A stretch of 64,000 nt of DNA from Turnera subulata (taxonomy: Eukaryota > Streptophyta > Magnoliopsida > Malpighiales > Passifloraceae): assembly GCA_028386065.3 (NCBI GenBank), contig JAKUCV010000419.1, positions 140,615-204,614 of the forward strand. The letters are read 5' to 3'. The first letter of the stretch is position 1. Every line of letters begins with the position of its first letter. The notes below the pieces were generated by a model. That model made no database searches, had not been told where the DNA came from, and was given only the letters and a program-made list of their open reading frames with translations. The translations under genes and the position numbers were made by a program. Below are positions 25,987-37,515 of this stretch, piece after piece.

Positions 25987-26749
25987 AAGACGACCAAGGC
26001 TAACTAGTCCAAAAAAAATAAGGTCGCATATCAAGAAACATACAAGGAAGGTACCGCATTCTGAGGTCCTCTTTATACCGTAAAGGAGGCACCCACTTTC
26101 AGAGGCCCTCTATATATCAGGTCCCCTCCATATGTCGAAGGTGCCTTCATTTAAAGGACCTCTTCATATCAGAGGTACCAAAGGATATACATCTCAGGCC
26201 CAGAAAAGAAGATCTTTATGAGACAATAACAAAGCAAAAGTCCCATTATAAGTAATTAATGGGGGCTTTATACAAATTTGAGAGAGGCCTCTCGGGTCCA
26301 AAAAGTAGAGAAGCTGAAAAGCACTCCACAAGAGCTCTAAAAAAGTCCACCTTTAAATTCGAGCCAATACCACATTGGTCTAACAAATGAGCTTATAGCT
26401 GAAAATTCAATAAGCTCACAACTCAAAATCAATACGTTGGAGCTCATGTTTGAATTAGCCAAATAAGGCAAGCTAAGACCTGAAGGTGACAAAAAAAGCT
26501 CACCTTGGAAGTAATAAATTCTAAAAAAAATTGCTACACAACATTCCTTAGAGTTGGGAGCTTGTGATGAGGAGTGAAATAATCCAATCAAAGCCCAAAG
26601 GCCCAATTAAGACAAAATTCAGGACTAGGCCCAATATAAGAGTCCAGGACCAGATCCAATACAAAAGGCCCAGATGTGGAAAATATGATAAGCGTTATAA
26701 GCGTTAGAGTTGAAGGGACAATTGGAGTTAATGCTCCACCACCAAAAAC

Positions 26750-26763
26750 CCCTATAAAAAGGG
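26750..26763 (+). promoter_or_regulatory. LTR promoter TATA box
   Basis: CCTATAAAAAGGGG, followed about 40-100 bases on by a CT-rich leader, in a stretch that looks like U3/R/U5 of a gypsy LTR. Activity unknown. Confidence 0.5.
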
Positions 26764-27138
26764 GGTAAGATTAGAGTTTCAACACACCAAATCCTTCCTG
26801 GAGAAAACTCTACTCTCCATAAAGAAATTCTCTCTAAAGAATATAATTCTCCACTCTCAAAACTCTCTCTTTATGCTCTCTCAAATTAGTAGAGAAAAAT
26901 CCCCTTTGCTAACTTAGGCATCGAAGGTCCTCCCGGGGTCACAACCCTGGACTTCCCCGGGTCCTCTTGTTAGTCTTGCAGATGCAGCAGGCATAGAGAT
27001 CAGGCCCTCCAGGCACAGAGATCAAGTCCTCCAAACATAGAGATCAGGTCCTCCGGATATCAAGATCAAGCCAAAAAATCCCCAATCATGCCAAGTGGAA
27101 TTTACATCCATACCCCGGTAAAAAATTCCGTTTTTACA

Positions 27139-28564
27139 TCATTGTTGTGACCGCATGTCTGCCTCCTTTTTCTCAAACACCGGCACTGTCATTGAGGGCC
27201 TCTACATTGTACTCTCCTCTGTTTCCGATTGGACGAATTGTCCTATTTATCCTTAATATAGTTAATTCTAAAATTGTTCTTAGAGTTTTTTTTTTTATCA
27301 GACCTAGATCTTTCTATTAACAAAAATGTCAAATCTCCTATTGAATAAAAGCTTAGGCATGGTGTTTTCCTGGGGCTTGATATGCTTTAATTTCTTTTTC
27401 ACTCTCCTCCACTCTTAATTATGTTTAGGGCTAAGCAGTCCGATAACCTGGAAAGGAAGAATCTGTCATGGTATTCCTTCTTTATTAAAGGTTTTAAATT
27501 TTGATATATACTACCTTTTTTATAAGGTTTAAGCTTATCGATGTTGTGTTTTTTTTTTTTGTTATGGATAGATGTTAAGTTTCATAACTGATAATGTCAC
27601 TATGAGCGTAATGATTTGTTGTTCGGTGCGTTTGGATATCAGTCATGATATATATTTCAAAGCATTGTAACCTCACTGCACATTATTGTTGTTGGATTTA
27701 GTAGGATCTTTGAATTAGTTTGCTCTAATGTTTGTTTTGTTTTTTATGTCTCAGGTTCTTTGAAACTTTGCTAAAATTATGAAATCAACACAATGCCTTG
27801 CCACAAATATATCACTGCTAAAAAAGGTTTGGACTTTTTATATATTCAGTTTCTAATTCACGAATATATATCTTCTCTAAAGTATAAGGATGAATTCTAC
27901 TGTGTGAATGATGTGCTGACGTATTGCACTACTGTAAAACATCTAACTTTAATTTTTTAATTCCGTAATTTTATTTATTTGTTTTAGTTCTATATGTGGG
28001 CAATGTTTCTTAACATATTTTGCTCCTCTTAAGAGTTTAGAAGGTATGCACCGCATGACTAATATCTATGATTCTTCAATTTCAAATGATGGTGGGTTTG
28101 AGCTCGATGCAATTTAGGTTTTTACGCATATGTTTGCTGCCTACATTGCCTATTGGATATTAATTACTAACCCATTGTATTTGTGTAATTTGAAATTTGG
28201 TTGCGATCCAGGTGCTAATTAATAATAACACTATTGTCTTATCTTTGTGAGTTTTGGCACATAATGTGGGAACAAGTCTCTTTACATAGAGCTACTAAAG
28301 AAGCAAAAGGTAAAATTCTGTTCTAACATTGGCTTTACATGTTGTCTAATTACAGGGAATCTCCGACAAGCTCCACAAATCTCTTGCCAATATTTCTGGA
28401 CCTTTGATAGTTTAGAACTAAGGCAAGTGACCACAATTGTCATATCTTTTGCAAGCCTTGCCTAAGAAATATTCAAAAGTACGATTCTGTTTTCTCCAAC
28501 TGATACGTCCTTGATGCAATTCGAATTCATGACCAGCAAATTTGGTATAGGCTGATTGCAAATT
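27139..28564. other. Intergenic, no supported gene
   Basis: AT-rich with many T tracts. Nothing convincing is recognised. The last about 65 bases read as an open frame that continues after the Tork insertion (see rejected items). Confidence 0.5.
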
Positions 28565-28569
28565 GGGCC

Positions 28570-29129
28570 TGTTGGGGAACTCCCCACTACAACAAACTAA
28601 TGAATTGAACTGATTCGATAACTCTCAGGAAAGATGGCCTAGCCAATCTCCTTAGACAGAATTATCATTCCAAGATAAATCCCCAAGAAAGATTGGAGGA
28701 ACAGAGGTTCACTTAAAACCCAATCTCCTAGACAGGACTTACTTGCACAGTGTATTAATTCACAACCTAAACCCGAACAAAGGCGGCTTAGCCGGCCAAC
28801 AAAAGAGACAAATGCGGCTTAGCTAGCCAAATATTGAATACTAAATAAATGCGGAAATTAAAGGCGGAATATTAAAAAAAGAACTCAAAACTTGATAACG
28901 GAGTTCGGCCAAAATTTTGCCTACGTCTCCGGAGTACCTTTATAGAATAGGCTTGCTCAATTTTTACTAAGAGAAGAGAAGTATTTAGTACAATTGTATG
29001 GAAACAATTATACTCTAATTTTTTGGGATGACTTACTAAGGCAAGGGGGAGTTCTATTTATAGCAAAACAAAACCCCCTTAAGCACTTTCTCCACGATGT
29101 GGGAAGGAATAAGCAACACTATTCCAACA
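28570..29129 (-). repeat. 3' LTR of the Tork-type element
   Basis: 560 bp. Near-identical to 33,296-33,865 but without the short segment GGTAAATTCCCC near the left tip. Confidence 0.9.
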
Positions 29130-29233
29130 AATCTCCACCTTGTTGCTATTCAAATCCCACCAAGTACTAATCTTCTCAACCAAACAAAGAACAACCTTCA
29201 TAGTGCTTCCAACTTGTGCCAACTGGCACCATC

Positions 29234-31703
29234 TCAAAAGCGTAGGATATTGACCAAGTCTAAACAATGTTCAAACTTGGCCCTAGTCACCACCTTGGTC
29301 AGCATATCTGCAGGATTCTCCGAAGTCAAAACTTTTTGGAGAAGTATCTCTTCTTCTTCGAGAATCTCCCTCACAAAATGATAGAGAACATCGATATGCT
29401 TCGTCCGTGCATGAAAGACTTGATTCTTTGCCAAATGAATAGCACTCTGACTGTCAGAATATACTACAAGTTGTCTCTGACCAACTCCCAAGTCTTTTAG
29501 CAACCCATGAAGCCAAATTGCCTCCTTTACAGCTTTTGTAATAGCCATATACTCTGCCTCTGTAGTAGACAAAGCCACCGTTGATTGTAAAGTGGACTTC
29601 CAACTAAGCGGGGCTTTTGCTAATGTGAACAAATAGCCCGTTGTCGATCGCCGCTTGTCCAAATCTCCTGCATAGTCTGAATCACAGTATCTGACCACTC
29701 CTTGACCAAGTGATTCATCCTGCTCAAACATTAAACCAACATCTACGGTATCTTTGAGATACCGAAGAATCCATTTCACAGCCTCCCAATGACCTCTGCC
29801 AGGATCATGCATGTATCTACTCACACAACTAACAGCTTGTGAAATATCTGGTCTTGTACACACCATCGCATACATCAAGCTTCCAACCGCATTGGCATAT
29901 GGGATCTTCGCCATGTACTCTCGTTCTTCTTCTGTCTGTGGAGATAACTGGCTGCTAAGTTTCAAATGAGGGGCAAGTGGAGTACCTACAGGTTTTGATT
30001 CCTCATTCATACCAAAATATTGTAGTACTTTCTTTAAATACTGCTTCTGTGTCAGCCAAAGCTTGCCTCTCTCTCTGTCCCTGCTTATCTCCATCCCGAG
30101 AATCTTTTTGGCTTCTCCCAAATCCTTCATCTCAAACTCTTTACTCAACTGAGCCTTTAGCTTGTCAATTTCAACTTGGCTCTTTGCAGCTATCAGCATG
30201 TCATCAACATATAAGAGTAAGTAGATGTAGGACCCATCTTGAAGTCTGCTCAAATACACACAATGGTCGTATTTACTCCTTGTGTACTTCTGACCCAACA
30301 TAAACTTATCAAATCGTTTGTACCACTGCCTTAGAGATTGCTTCAATCCGTACAACGACTTGTCTAGTTTGCACACCCAATTCTATTTACCAGCAGCTTT
30401 GTATCCATCTGGCTGAGTCATATAGATTTCCTCTTTCAAGTTACCTCCAAATTCAACTGTGCTACCAAGGCCAACAGAATTCTAATGGAGGAATGCTTCA
30501 CAACTGGAGAAAATACTTCATTATAGTCAATTCCTTCCTTCTGAGCGTAGCCTTTAGCCACCAATCTTGCCTTGTAGCGAATATCATTCTTGTCAGGAAA
30601 TCCTTCTTTCTTTGTAGATACCCATTTGCATCCAATTGCCTTCTTTCCCTTCGGTAGTTATGTCAACTTCCATGTCTTGTTCTTCTGAAGAGATTTCATC
30701 TCCTCCTCCATAGCATCTTTCCATCTACTACTTTCAGAACTTCGAATGGCTTCTGAAAAAGTGGAAGGAACATCATTAATGACTGGAAGTGCATAAGCCA
30801 CCATTTCAATAAGACGTTCTGGTTTTCGACTTTCTCGTCTTGTTCTTCGAACGGCAATTGACTCCGTCTGCTGTGAAGGTTCTTGGGTTGGAACCTCTTC
30901 TTCATTAGACTTTTCTTTTATCAATTGAGAGTCACTATTTGTGTTTCTAGCTGGGATCACCATGGTCTGCTCAAGCTCCACCTGCTTTGGAACACACTCC
31001 ACCTGCTGTGAAGTATCATCAGCTTCTTGATTCACCTTAGTCAACATGGCAGATTCATCAAAGGTAACATCTCTGCTAATAACTGTCTTCTTTGCTTCTA
31101 GACACCAAAGATGGTATCCCTTTACTCCAACATTTAGACCTATAAACAGAGCCTTCTTTGCCCGTGGATCCAACTTTGATTCATTCACATGATAGTATGC
31201 GATAGAACCAAACACATGCAAAGAATCATAATCCGTAGCAGGTTTCCCAGACCAAACTTCCAAAGGGGTCTTGCCATCTAAAGCAGATGATGGCAACCAA
31301 TTAACAAGATGTTGAGCATATGTCACAGCCTCAGCCCAAAAATTTCTGCCTAGCCAGCATTAGACAGCATACAACGAACTTTCTCCACCAATGTCTTGTT
31401 CATACGCTCTGACACCCCATTTTGTTATGGTGTTTTCCTAACTGTGAAGTGCCGAACAATGCCATAATCTTGGCATACCTTTAGGAAAGGATCACTCGTA
31501 TATTCTCAACCATTGTCTGTTCGGAGAACATTAATCTTCCTCCTTGTCTGGTTTTCAACTTGAGCTCTCCACTTAAGGAAAATTCCAAGCACCTCATCCT
31601 TCTTCTTCATCGTAAACACCCACACTCTTCTGGAAAAATCATCAACAAAGGTGACAAAATAGTGCCTACCTCCAAGAGATGGAGTCTTGGAAGGTCCCCA
31701 CAC
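29234..31703 (-). pseudogene. Tork-type integrase, RT and RNase H, broken
   Basis: Integrase core begins WGPSKTPSLGGRHYFVTFVD and RTDNG (about 31,509), with a stop directly after. More stops follow until 31,326, where HLVNWLPSSALDGKTPLEVW marks the integrase C-terminus. RT starts near 30,650. At about 30,445-30,450 the sequence jumps from the LVAQLNLE block to GNLKEEIYM. This removes the segment that in relatives carries the first catalytic Asp, and it shifts frame. RT then continues open from 30,376 with YVDDMLIAA (about 30,205) and RNase H with YCDSDYAG, STTEAEYMA and YSDSQSAIHLAKN, ending at 29,234. The product could not be active. Confidence 0.88.
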
Positions 31704-31706
31704 ATC

Positions 31707-33236
31707 TTAATGCACATAGTCCAAAATCCCCTTGGTATTATGGATAGCAGTGCCAAACTTCACTCTTCGTCGCTTTCCCAAAACACAATGCTCACAAAAC
31801 TTCAATTTGTAAGTCTTTGTACCTTTCAACAATCCCTGCTTTGCAAGAATCTGCAAGAATTTTTCACCAGCATTTCCCAAACGCATATGCCACAGCTTTG
31901 TTGCCTCTGCATCCTTCTTGCTTCCAGAAGTTGCTGCTGCTACTGCCCCAATCACTGTACTACCTTGGTAGTAATACAGATTGTTCTTCCTCACTCCTTT
32001 TAACATCACCAAAGCTCCTGACGTTGCTTTAAGAATTCCATCTCTGATAGTGACAACTAGGCCTTTTGATTCTAAAGCCCCCAAAGAGATGAGATTCTTC
32101 TTCAACTCTGGAACATATCGAACATCTCTCAAAATTCTGATGGATCTATCATGATTCCTCAACTTGATTGTACCTTTCCCGGCTGTTTTACATGGATTGT
32201 CATTGCCCATATAAACAACCCCACCATTGAGCTCTTCAAACTCAAAGAACCATTCCCCGATGGGACACATATGGTAGGTGCAACCTGAATCCAAAATCCA
32301 CTCATCTGCTTGTGATGTTGAGGGTGAACCAACCAAAGAGACTTCTGACTCCGCATCACTCTTGGATTCTGCAACATTAGCATCTTCTGGAGTCTTTCCT
32401 CTCTTCTTCAACTTCGGACAGTCTTTCTTCCAATGCCCTTTCTCATGATAAAAGGCACATTCATCTTTGGCAACTCTGCTTTTGGACTTGGATCTTCCTC
32501 TTCTCCCCTTCGTCTGGCTTTGTTGTCGTCCTCTAGCCACTAAAGCTTCATCTGCTGCAGTTGCTTTGCTCTTCATCTTATCCTGCTTTCTCATCTCATG
32601 ACTGTACAAAGCCGAACATACAGCCTCTAAGGACACATTCTGCTTCCCATGAAGTAATGTTGTCTCCAAGTGCTCGAACTCATCGAGAAGAGATGATAGC
32701 AGCATCAAAGCCAAGTCTTCATCTTCAAATACAACATCCAAATTGAACAGGTCTGCTACTAACTTCTTGAACAAGGTGATGTGCTCATTCATTGTAGCAC
32801 TTGATCGATACTCGAACCGGAACAATCTCTTCTTCATCACAAGCTTGTTTTGACCACTCTTTTTCAAGAATGTGTCTTCCAATGCTTTCCACAATTTGTA
32901 TGCCGAAACTTCATTTTTGAAAGCATACTTCTGCTCCCTGGACAAGCACGATCGAATTGTTCCACATGCCAACTTGTTTACGTTGGCCCACTCCTTGTCA
33001 CTGACATCTTTTGGTTTCTCTTCTTCTATTGCAACATCAAGGCCTTGCTGGAATAGTGAGTCGAGGACCTCACACTGCCACATGCCGAAATGGCCGGTGC
33101 CATCAAATATCTCCACAGCAAGCTTCATACTGGACACTGAAGTCCTAGACCATCTGGGTGTGGAGGCCGATGTGGAAGACAATTCTCTAGACTGCTTACT
33201 TGATGTAGCCCTTTCTTCCGCCATTACAAAATTCAA
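31707..33236 (-). pseudogene. Tork-type gag-protease, long open frame with damaged zinc knuckle
   Basis: About 505 codons remain open from MAEERATSSKQ (33,221) to a stop at 31,707, after the GAG-pre-integrase domain (LWHMRLGNAGEKFLQIL to FCEHCVLGKRRRV). The copia gag domain has WKALEDTFLKKS and LLSSLLDEFEHL. The CCHC knuckle reads CAFYHEKGHWKKDC, so the second Cys is Tyr and zinc binding should fail. Protease active site is WILDSGCTYHM (about 32,298). In an intact element this frame would continue into integrase without a stop. Confidence 0.85.
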
Positions 33237-33280
33237 AGATTAGTATTCAATATTTCAAATTGCCCAAAGGACGAACCTTC

Positions 33281-33293
33281 GGCTTCGCTACCA
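33281..33293 (-). other. tRNA primer binding site of the Tork-type element
   Basis: Minus strand TGGTAGCGAAGCC, two bases inside the 5' LTR. One base differs from the variant site of the other elements. Confidence 0.65.
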
Positions 33294-33295
33294 CT

Positions 33296-33865
33296 TGTTG
33301 GGGAACTCCGGTAAATTCCCCACTACAACAAACTAGTGAATTGAACTGATTCGATAATTCCCAGGAAAGATGGCCTAGCCAATCTCCTTAGACAGAATTA
33401 TCATTCCAAGATAAATCCCCAGGAAAGATTGGAGGAACAGAGGTTCACTTAAAACCCAATCTCCTAGACAAGACTTACTTGCACAATGTATTAATTCACA
33501 ACCTAAACCCGAACAAAGGCGGCTTAGCCGGCCAACAAAAGAGACAAAGGCGGCTTAGCCACCCAAATATTGAATACTAAATAAATACGGAAATTAAAGG
33601 CGGAATATTAAAAAAAGAACTCAAAACTTGATAACTGAGTTCGGCCAAAATTTTGCCTACGTCTCCGGAGCACCTTTATAGAATAGGCTTGCTCAATTTT
33701 TACTAAGAGAAGAGAAGTATTTAGTACAATTGTATGGAAACAATTATACTCTAATTTTTTGGGATGACTTACTAAGGCAAGAAGGAGTTCTATTTATAGC
33801 AAAACAAAACCCCCCCAAGCACTTTCTCCACGACGTGGGATGGAATAAGCAACACTATTCCAACA
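33296..33865 (-). repeat. 5' LTR of the Tork-type element
   Basis: 570 bp, TGTTGGGGAACTCCGG to CTATTCCAACA on the plus strand. Confidence 0.9.
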
Positions 33866-33870
33866 GGGCC

Positions 33871-35132
33871 ATCATGGAGGAACCGAAGGAAGTTATGTTA
33901 CTCCTATATTTTCACTAGTTAAAAAAAGTGATGCCAACCAAGAGCCGAGACACAAGAATGTATAAGAAATCCCAACTGATTTTCAAGAACATTGCCTTGG
34001 AGGGAAGGCAGTCAAACGCTATTTCTCGCTTGACTTGATTGCTTGAGTTCGGGGATTTCTCATAATTATATATATTGTGCTTGGGGGACTTGATTCTTGA
34101 ATTAGTTGGCTATTATTTCATCGAGTAGACTCATTTTTTTGGTTGGAAAAAACAAGGATATTGTTAATTTAAGAGATGTGATGTGAGAGCCAAGAGATCA
34201 ACAACTTGTGTTAGTTGCAAGTTTTAAAGCATTTCTTCCTAATGATTTATATGAGCTTTGATGTTTTTAGTTGATTCGTTTCTTTTATTAATGTATACTT
34301 AGGACCTTCCATCCAATTTAAGATCTTGAATTAATATCATAAATTATTATAACCATCCTCATAGTCATAATTAAATTTAACAGAACTTATACTCTTGTTT
34401 TTTTCACTATAAAATACATAAACTCATATCCATGCTTACTATTATTTACAAGTCTTGATTCAGCCTTTTTAAAAAAGTATTATTTGGATGTAAATTTAAT
34501 TCATATCCCATGCATCTCCTTAAATTTAATGAGCGATGATTTGAGTTTTTTCTATTATGATGCATTTAGAGAAATACCATACTTTACCACTAAGCCTGGA
34601 AAAGAATTCAGAATTCATGAGCATACGGACAGAATTCTATTAAAACCCAATTGTACGGGAAATGATGATAAGAAAAGAAATGTACGTATAATCTTAGAAC
34701 TACGGCAAAACAAATTTAGAAAATTCTGAAATAACTTTGATGTGGCATGATTAAATTGGAAGTCTATCTCAGCAGCGCTAGTCACAAACACCATGACTTA
34801 GCTCCACGGCAATCTGAAATTCAGGACAGAGACACTCTGCTTATCTAACAAAACATGTCAAAGCAGAAGTCATGACCAACTCCTCAAATCATAGAGCGGC
34901 GAATCACTGACAACTTGGAAAGCAAAGAAGTAAATAATAGTGGAAATGATGAGTATAATTTTTTTTTGTCAGCAAGGATCATCATACTTCATTCTGCAAA
35001 TAATAATGTTTGATACAGCCTATTACAACCATAATATACGAAACTTAAAAATACAGACGGAGTAGTAAAGATAGCCAAGAGATTGGCAGGCAAATAAATT
35101 CATTACAGAATTAAAGTAAGCAAGCATGTAAA
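33871..35132. other. Intergenic, no supported gene
   Basis: AT-rich. An 81-codon open stretch (34,484-34,729) shows no known motif and is not called. Confidence 0.55.
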
Positions 35133-36266
35133 TTAGATTGCCAGTTTGATGAAGACCACATCATCGGTTAGCTCCGGCAGTATTGGCTTTCCTCTTCTGC
35201 ATAAATAGGTGGACGACATTTCCCTGGTTAGTACCAAGCGATCCTTCCGGGAGGGATGGCACTCTTCGATGTCTTTGGAAATCGACATTTCTGAAGTTGT
35301 GGAGCTAAATGCGATGTGGTAATCAAATCTAGGCAACCTGTAAAAACTTCCAGCGATATCTCTTCTATATCCCCCAAAAATAAACAGCCCATGTTTACCG
35401 CCACCAGAGGCGTTATAATCAAATAGGAGGAGGCAACCAAAATGGAAATCGTTACCTAATTTGGGCTGGCAGAAACCACAAGGGTATCTGTATCCTACAT
35501 TAACAAAACTCACCATCAGGTGACAAAAAGGCAGTGATAGAGGATGCAACAGTACCTCCATCACTACCGACCAGTGTTCTCATTTTTCGGGTTTATGTGG
35601 GGTGGAGATCGAATCTCCTCCCTTTGTTCCCTGTCCCATGGCTGTAGATACATTGCAGAGTGCATTTGCAATCGACCATGGACAACCCATAAAACCATTC
35701 TCACAGTTTTCCACATATTCAAAACCAAGCAGGAATAAATTATGCTTTATCTCAATCACACATACCACCAGAATCCAGATCTCTTTTACACTCCGTACCT
35801 GGCTGAGACTGGATTTGAGCATGCTCGTGTTGCAGGGATGCTCCAAGTACACTCCGCCCACAAACCACGTGCAGCTGATGTCATCCCCCATTCGTTCCTC
35901 CATCTCATCCTCCAGATCCTCGGGTTCAAAGCAGCAGAGGTCGACCCGAGAGCCATCCTCGTCTAGATCGTCATCATATGGTTCCATACCGGGAAGCAGT
36001 TTCCGGTTGAAGCTGGACTTGAACATCCCTGCGTCGATGAATCGCTCCGAAAATACCACGCCCACAAGGCATGTGTGACTGATGATGTCTCCAAGCTTTT
36101 CATCCACATCATCCACCAAATCGTCAGACTTGAGGTTGCTGAGGTCAACCCAATAGTTGTCCTTATTAAGGTTGTTATCATAACGTTCCATCATGGGTTC
36201 CGGATCCAGATCACTGGAACTTGAAGGTATGAACCTTGGGTTCAAACTCATTAAACAAACACTCAC
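35133..36266 (-). CDS. Unknown protein with internal duplication (tentative gene model)
   Basis: Two long open stretches in the same phase (36,266-35,580 and 35,564-35,133) are separated by one TGA. Canonical GT-AG introns at 35,642-35,798 and 35,495-35,571 would remove that stop and leave a 299-residue frame with exons 35,799-36,266, 35,572-35,641 and 35,133-35,494. This is inference. The N-terminal half contains two related acidic blocks of about 60 residues (compare LVDDVDEKLGDIISHTCLVG with LEDEMEERMGDDISCTWFVG), a protein-level tandem duplication. The C-terminal part is not acidic and includes GLFIFGGYRRD, faintly kelch-like. I recognise no family. A pseudogene is possible. Confidence 0.4.
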
Positions 36267-37470
36267 CGTGCACTAAGGTACCGTAAGTTCAAACAAAGCA
36301 AGCTTATGAAAGCAAGATCGTGATGAAGGAAGGTAAAGAGCAAAGTAACTTAATCAGTTTGAGATCTAGAATTAATCTGGATCTAGATCTGGTTTTGAAA
36401 AAGAGGTCCTGGTGAATGGTGTTTTAGATGGAAGGGAGAGAAAAAGTTTAAGAGAGAGAAAGTCATTTTTTCAACCAGCTAGTACTTCTGTTCATGTTTC
36501 CTAGCTGTTAGGTGGCAATTGTGGACATATCTTCATAAACCCTTAAATAGGGAGCTTGCGATGTAAAAATGGGACATTCATATGGATAGAACACCAATAG
36601 CCATATACAATTTATATATCCTCATATTATCTAGATAATATACAATTATGCATGGTTGTGAAAAATTTTATACCAATTGGCAACCACACCGGAGCGATCA
36701 ACTAGTCCACAGAGTACTACCGTTTTAAGGCGGTCTTTTCCAACCATCGAGCTCAACTAACAAAAGAAAAGAAAAGACGAGAGAGTAGATAAACACGTGA
36801 AGAAAAGGAAAAGGAAAAGGAAAAGGAAATACTAATGATGGGCCAAATAGGCAGCAACCCGAACTAACATTAACCCAACATCCAACCCACACTGCAATAA
36901 TGCCAAGCATCCCAGTAGACCCAACAGCCTCACAAGAAGAAATTCGGCAATAGTTAGTTTAGGATCGCACACCCATCCATCCAACCAAGCACCAACGCTT
37001 CCAATGGAAGCCAAGACACCATAAATTTGAGAGTGTAAAGATTGACTAGGAAGGAAAAAAGAGTGTATATCAAAGGCAACATAGATGGGAAGTCAAATTT
37101 GTAAGAATAAGTATAGAAAAAATTTGAGAAAATAACGCAATTTTCATTAATGCTTAGAAAATAATGAAAATATATCAATGTTGTGTGTATTAGATAAGGG
37201 AAAAAGAGACTAAAGAAAATTTCAAACAACCTTAACTATTTTTTTTTTTTATGTTAATCCTAATAATATAAAGAAGAAAAATAATGGAATGGAATGCAAC
37301 CCTTTTTAAGACGTTCGTCCTTTTTTGGAACTTTGGTCCGCAAAGAAACATACGATTTAATTCCGATACTGACCCGACCCGTAACCCGTTTTTCCCGACC
37401 CGACCCACATCTCGCAATTTTACCTTTCATTTCTCTTCACTCCTCCCCCCACAAAACCTCCTCCTCCTGG
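36267..37470. other. Intergenic between divergent genes
   Basis: Presumed shared upstream region of the unknown minus-strand gene and the plus-strand elongation factor gene. Contains an (AAAAGG)n run at 36,801-36,828. No further gene seen. Confidence 0.5.
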
Positions 37471-37478
37471 TAGGGTTT
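37471..37478 (+). promoter_or_regulatory. telo-box upstream of the elongation factor G start
   Basis: TAGGGTTT, the reverse complement of AAACCCTA, 38 bases before the ATG. Telo-boxes are enriched near the 5' ends of plant genes for translation machinery (established). Function here is inferred from position only. Confidence 0.5.
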
Positions 37479-37515
37479 TAGAGGCTTTCTCCTTTCTCTC
37501 CACCACCGCCACGAA

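Larger units (their letters stand above)
20500..27138 (+). mobile_element. ORF-less repeat field, probable remnant of a Tat/Ogre-like gypsy element
   Basis: About 5.5 kb (excluding the solo LTR) with no sustained frame. From about 23,500 to 25,600 it is built of degenerate repeats alternating AGGTCC/AGGTCT with AGACCT and GAAAATCAAAGGTC. At its right end is an LTR-like stretch: TATA box CCTATAAAAAGGGG (26,750-26,763), a C/T-rich leader, then CCTCCCGGGGTCACAACCCT and CCCCGGGT, and an end near TTTTTACA (27,138). I associate this arrangement with LTRs of the Tat/Ogre lineage, known for long variable tandem-repeat 3' untranslated regions. The left boundary is a guess. Confidence 0.45.
28570..33865 (-). 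mobile_element. Tork-type Ty1/copia retrotransposon, decayed
   Basis: LTRs at 28,570-29,129 and 33,296-33,865, both TGTTGGGGAACTCC to TTCCAACA, flanked by TSD GGGCC (28,565-28,569 and 33,866-33,870). The minus strand encodes gag, protease, integrase, RT and RNase H in copia order. The RT and RNase H resemble the Tnt1/Tork group. The polypurine tract (minus AAGGTGGAGATT) abuts the 3' LTR at 29,130-29,141. Internal stops, a frame change and a deletion in RT make it inactive. Confidence 0.93.

Noticed and set aside
28502..33918. Coding-looking stretch (IWYRLIANWAIMEEPKEVM) that reads through the Tork TSD when the element is removed
   Set aside because: About 38 codons between stops with no recognised family or splice signals; could be a dead exon but is too short to claim.
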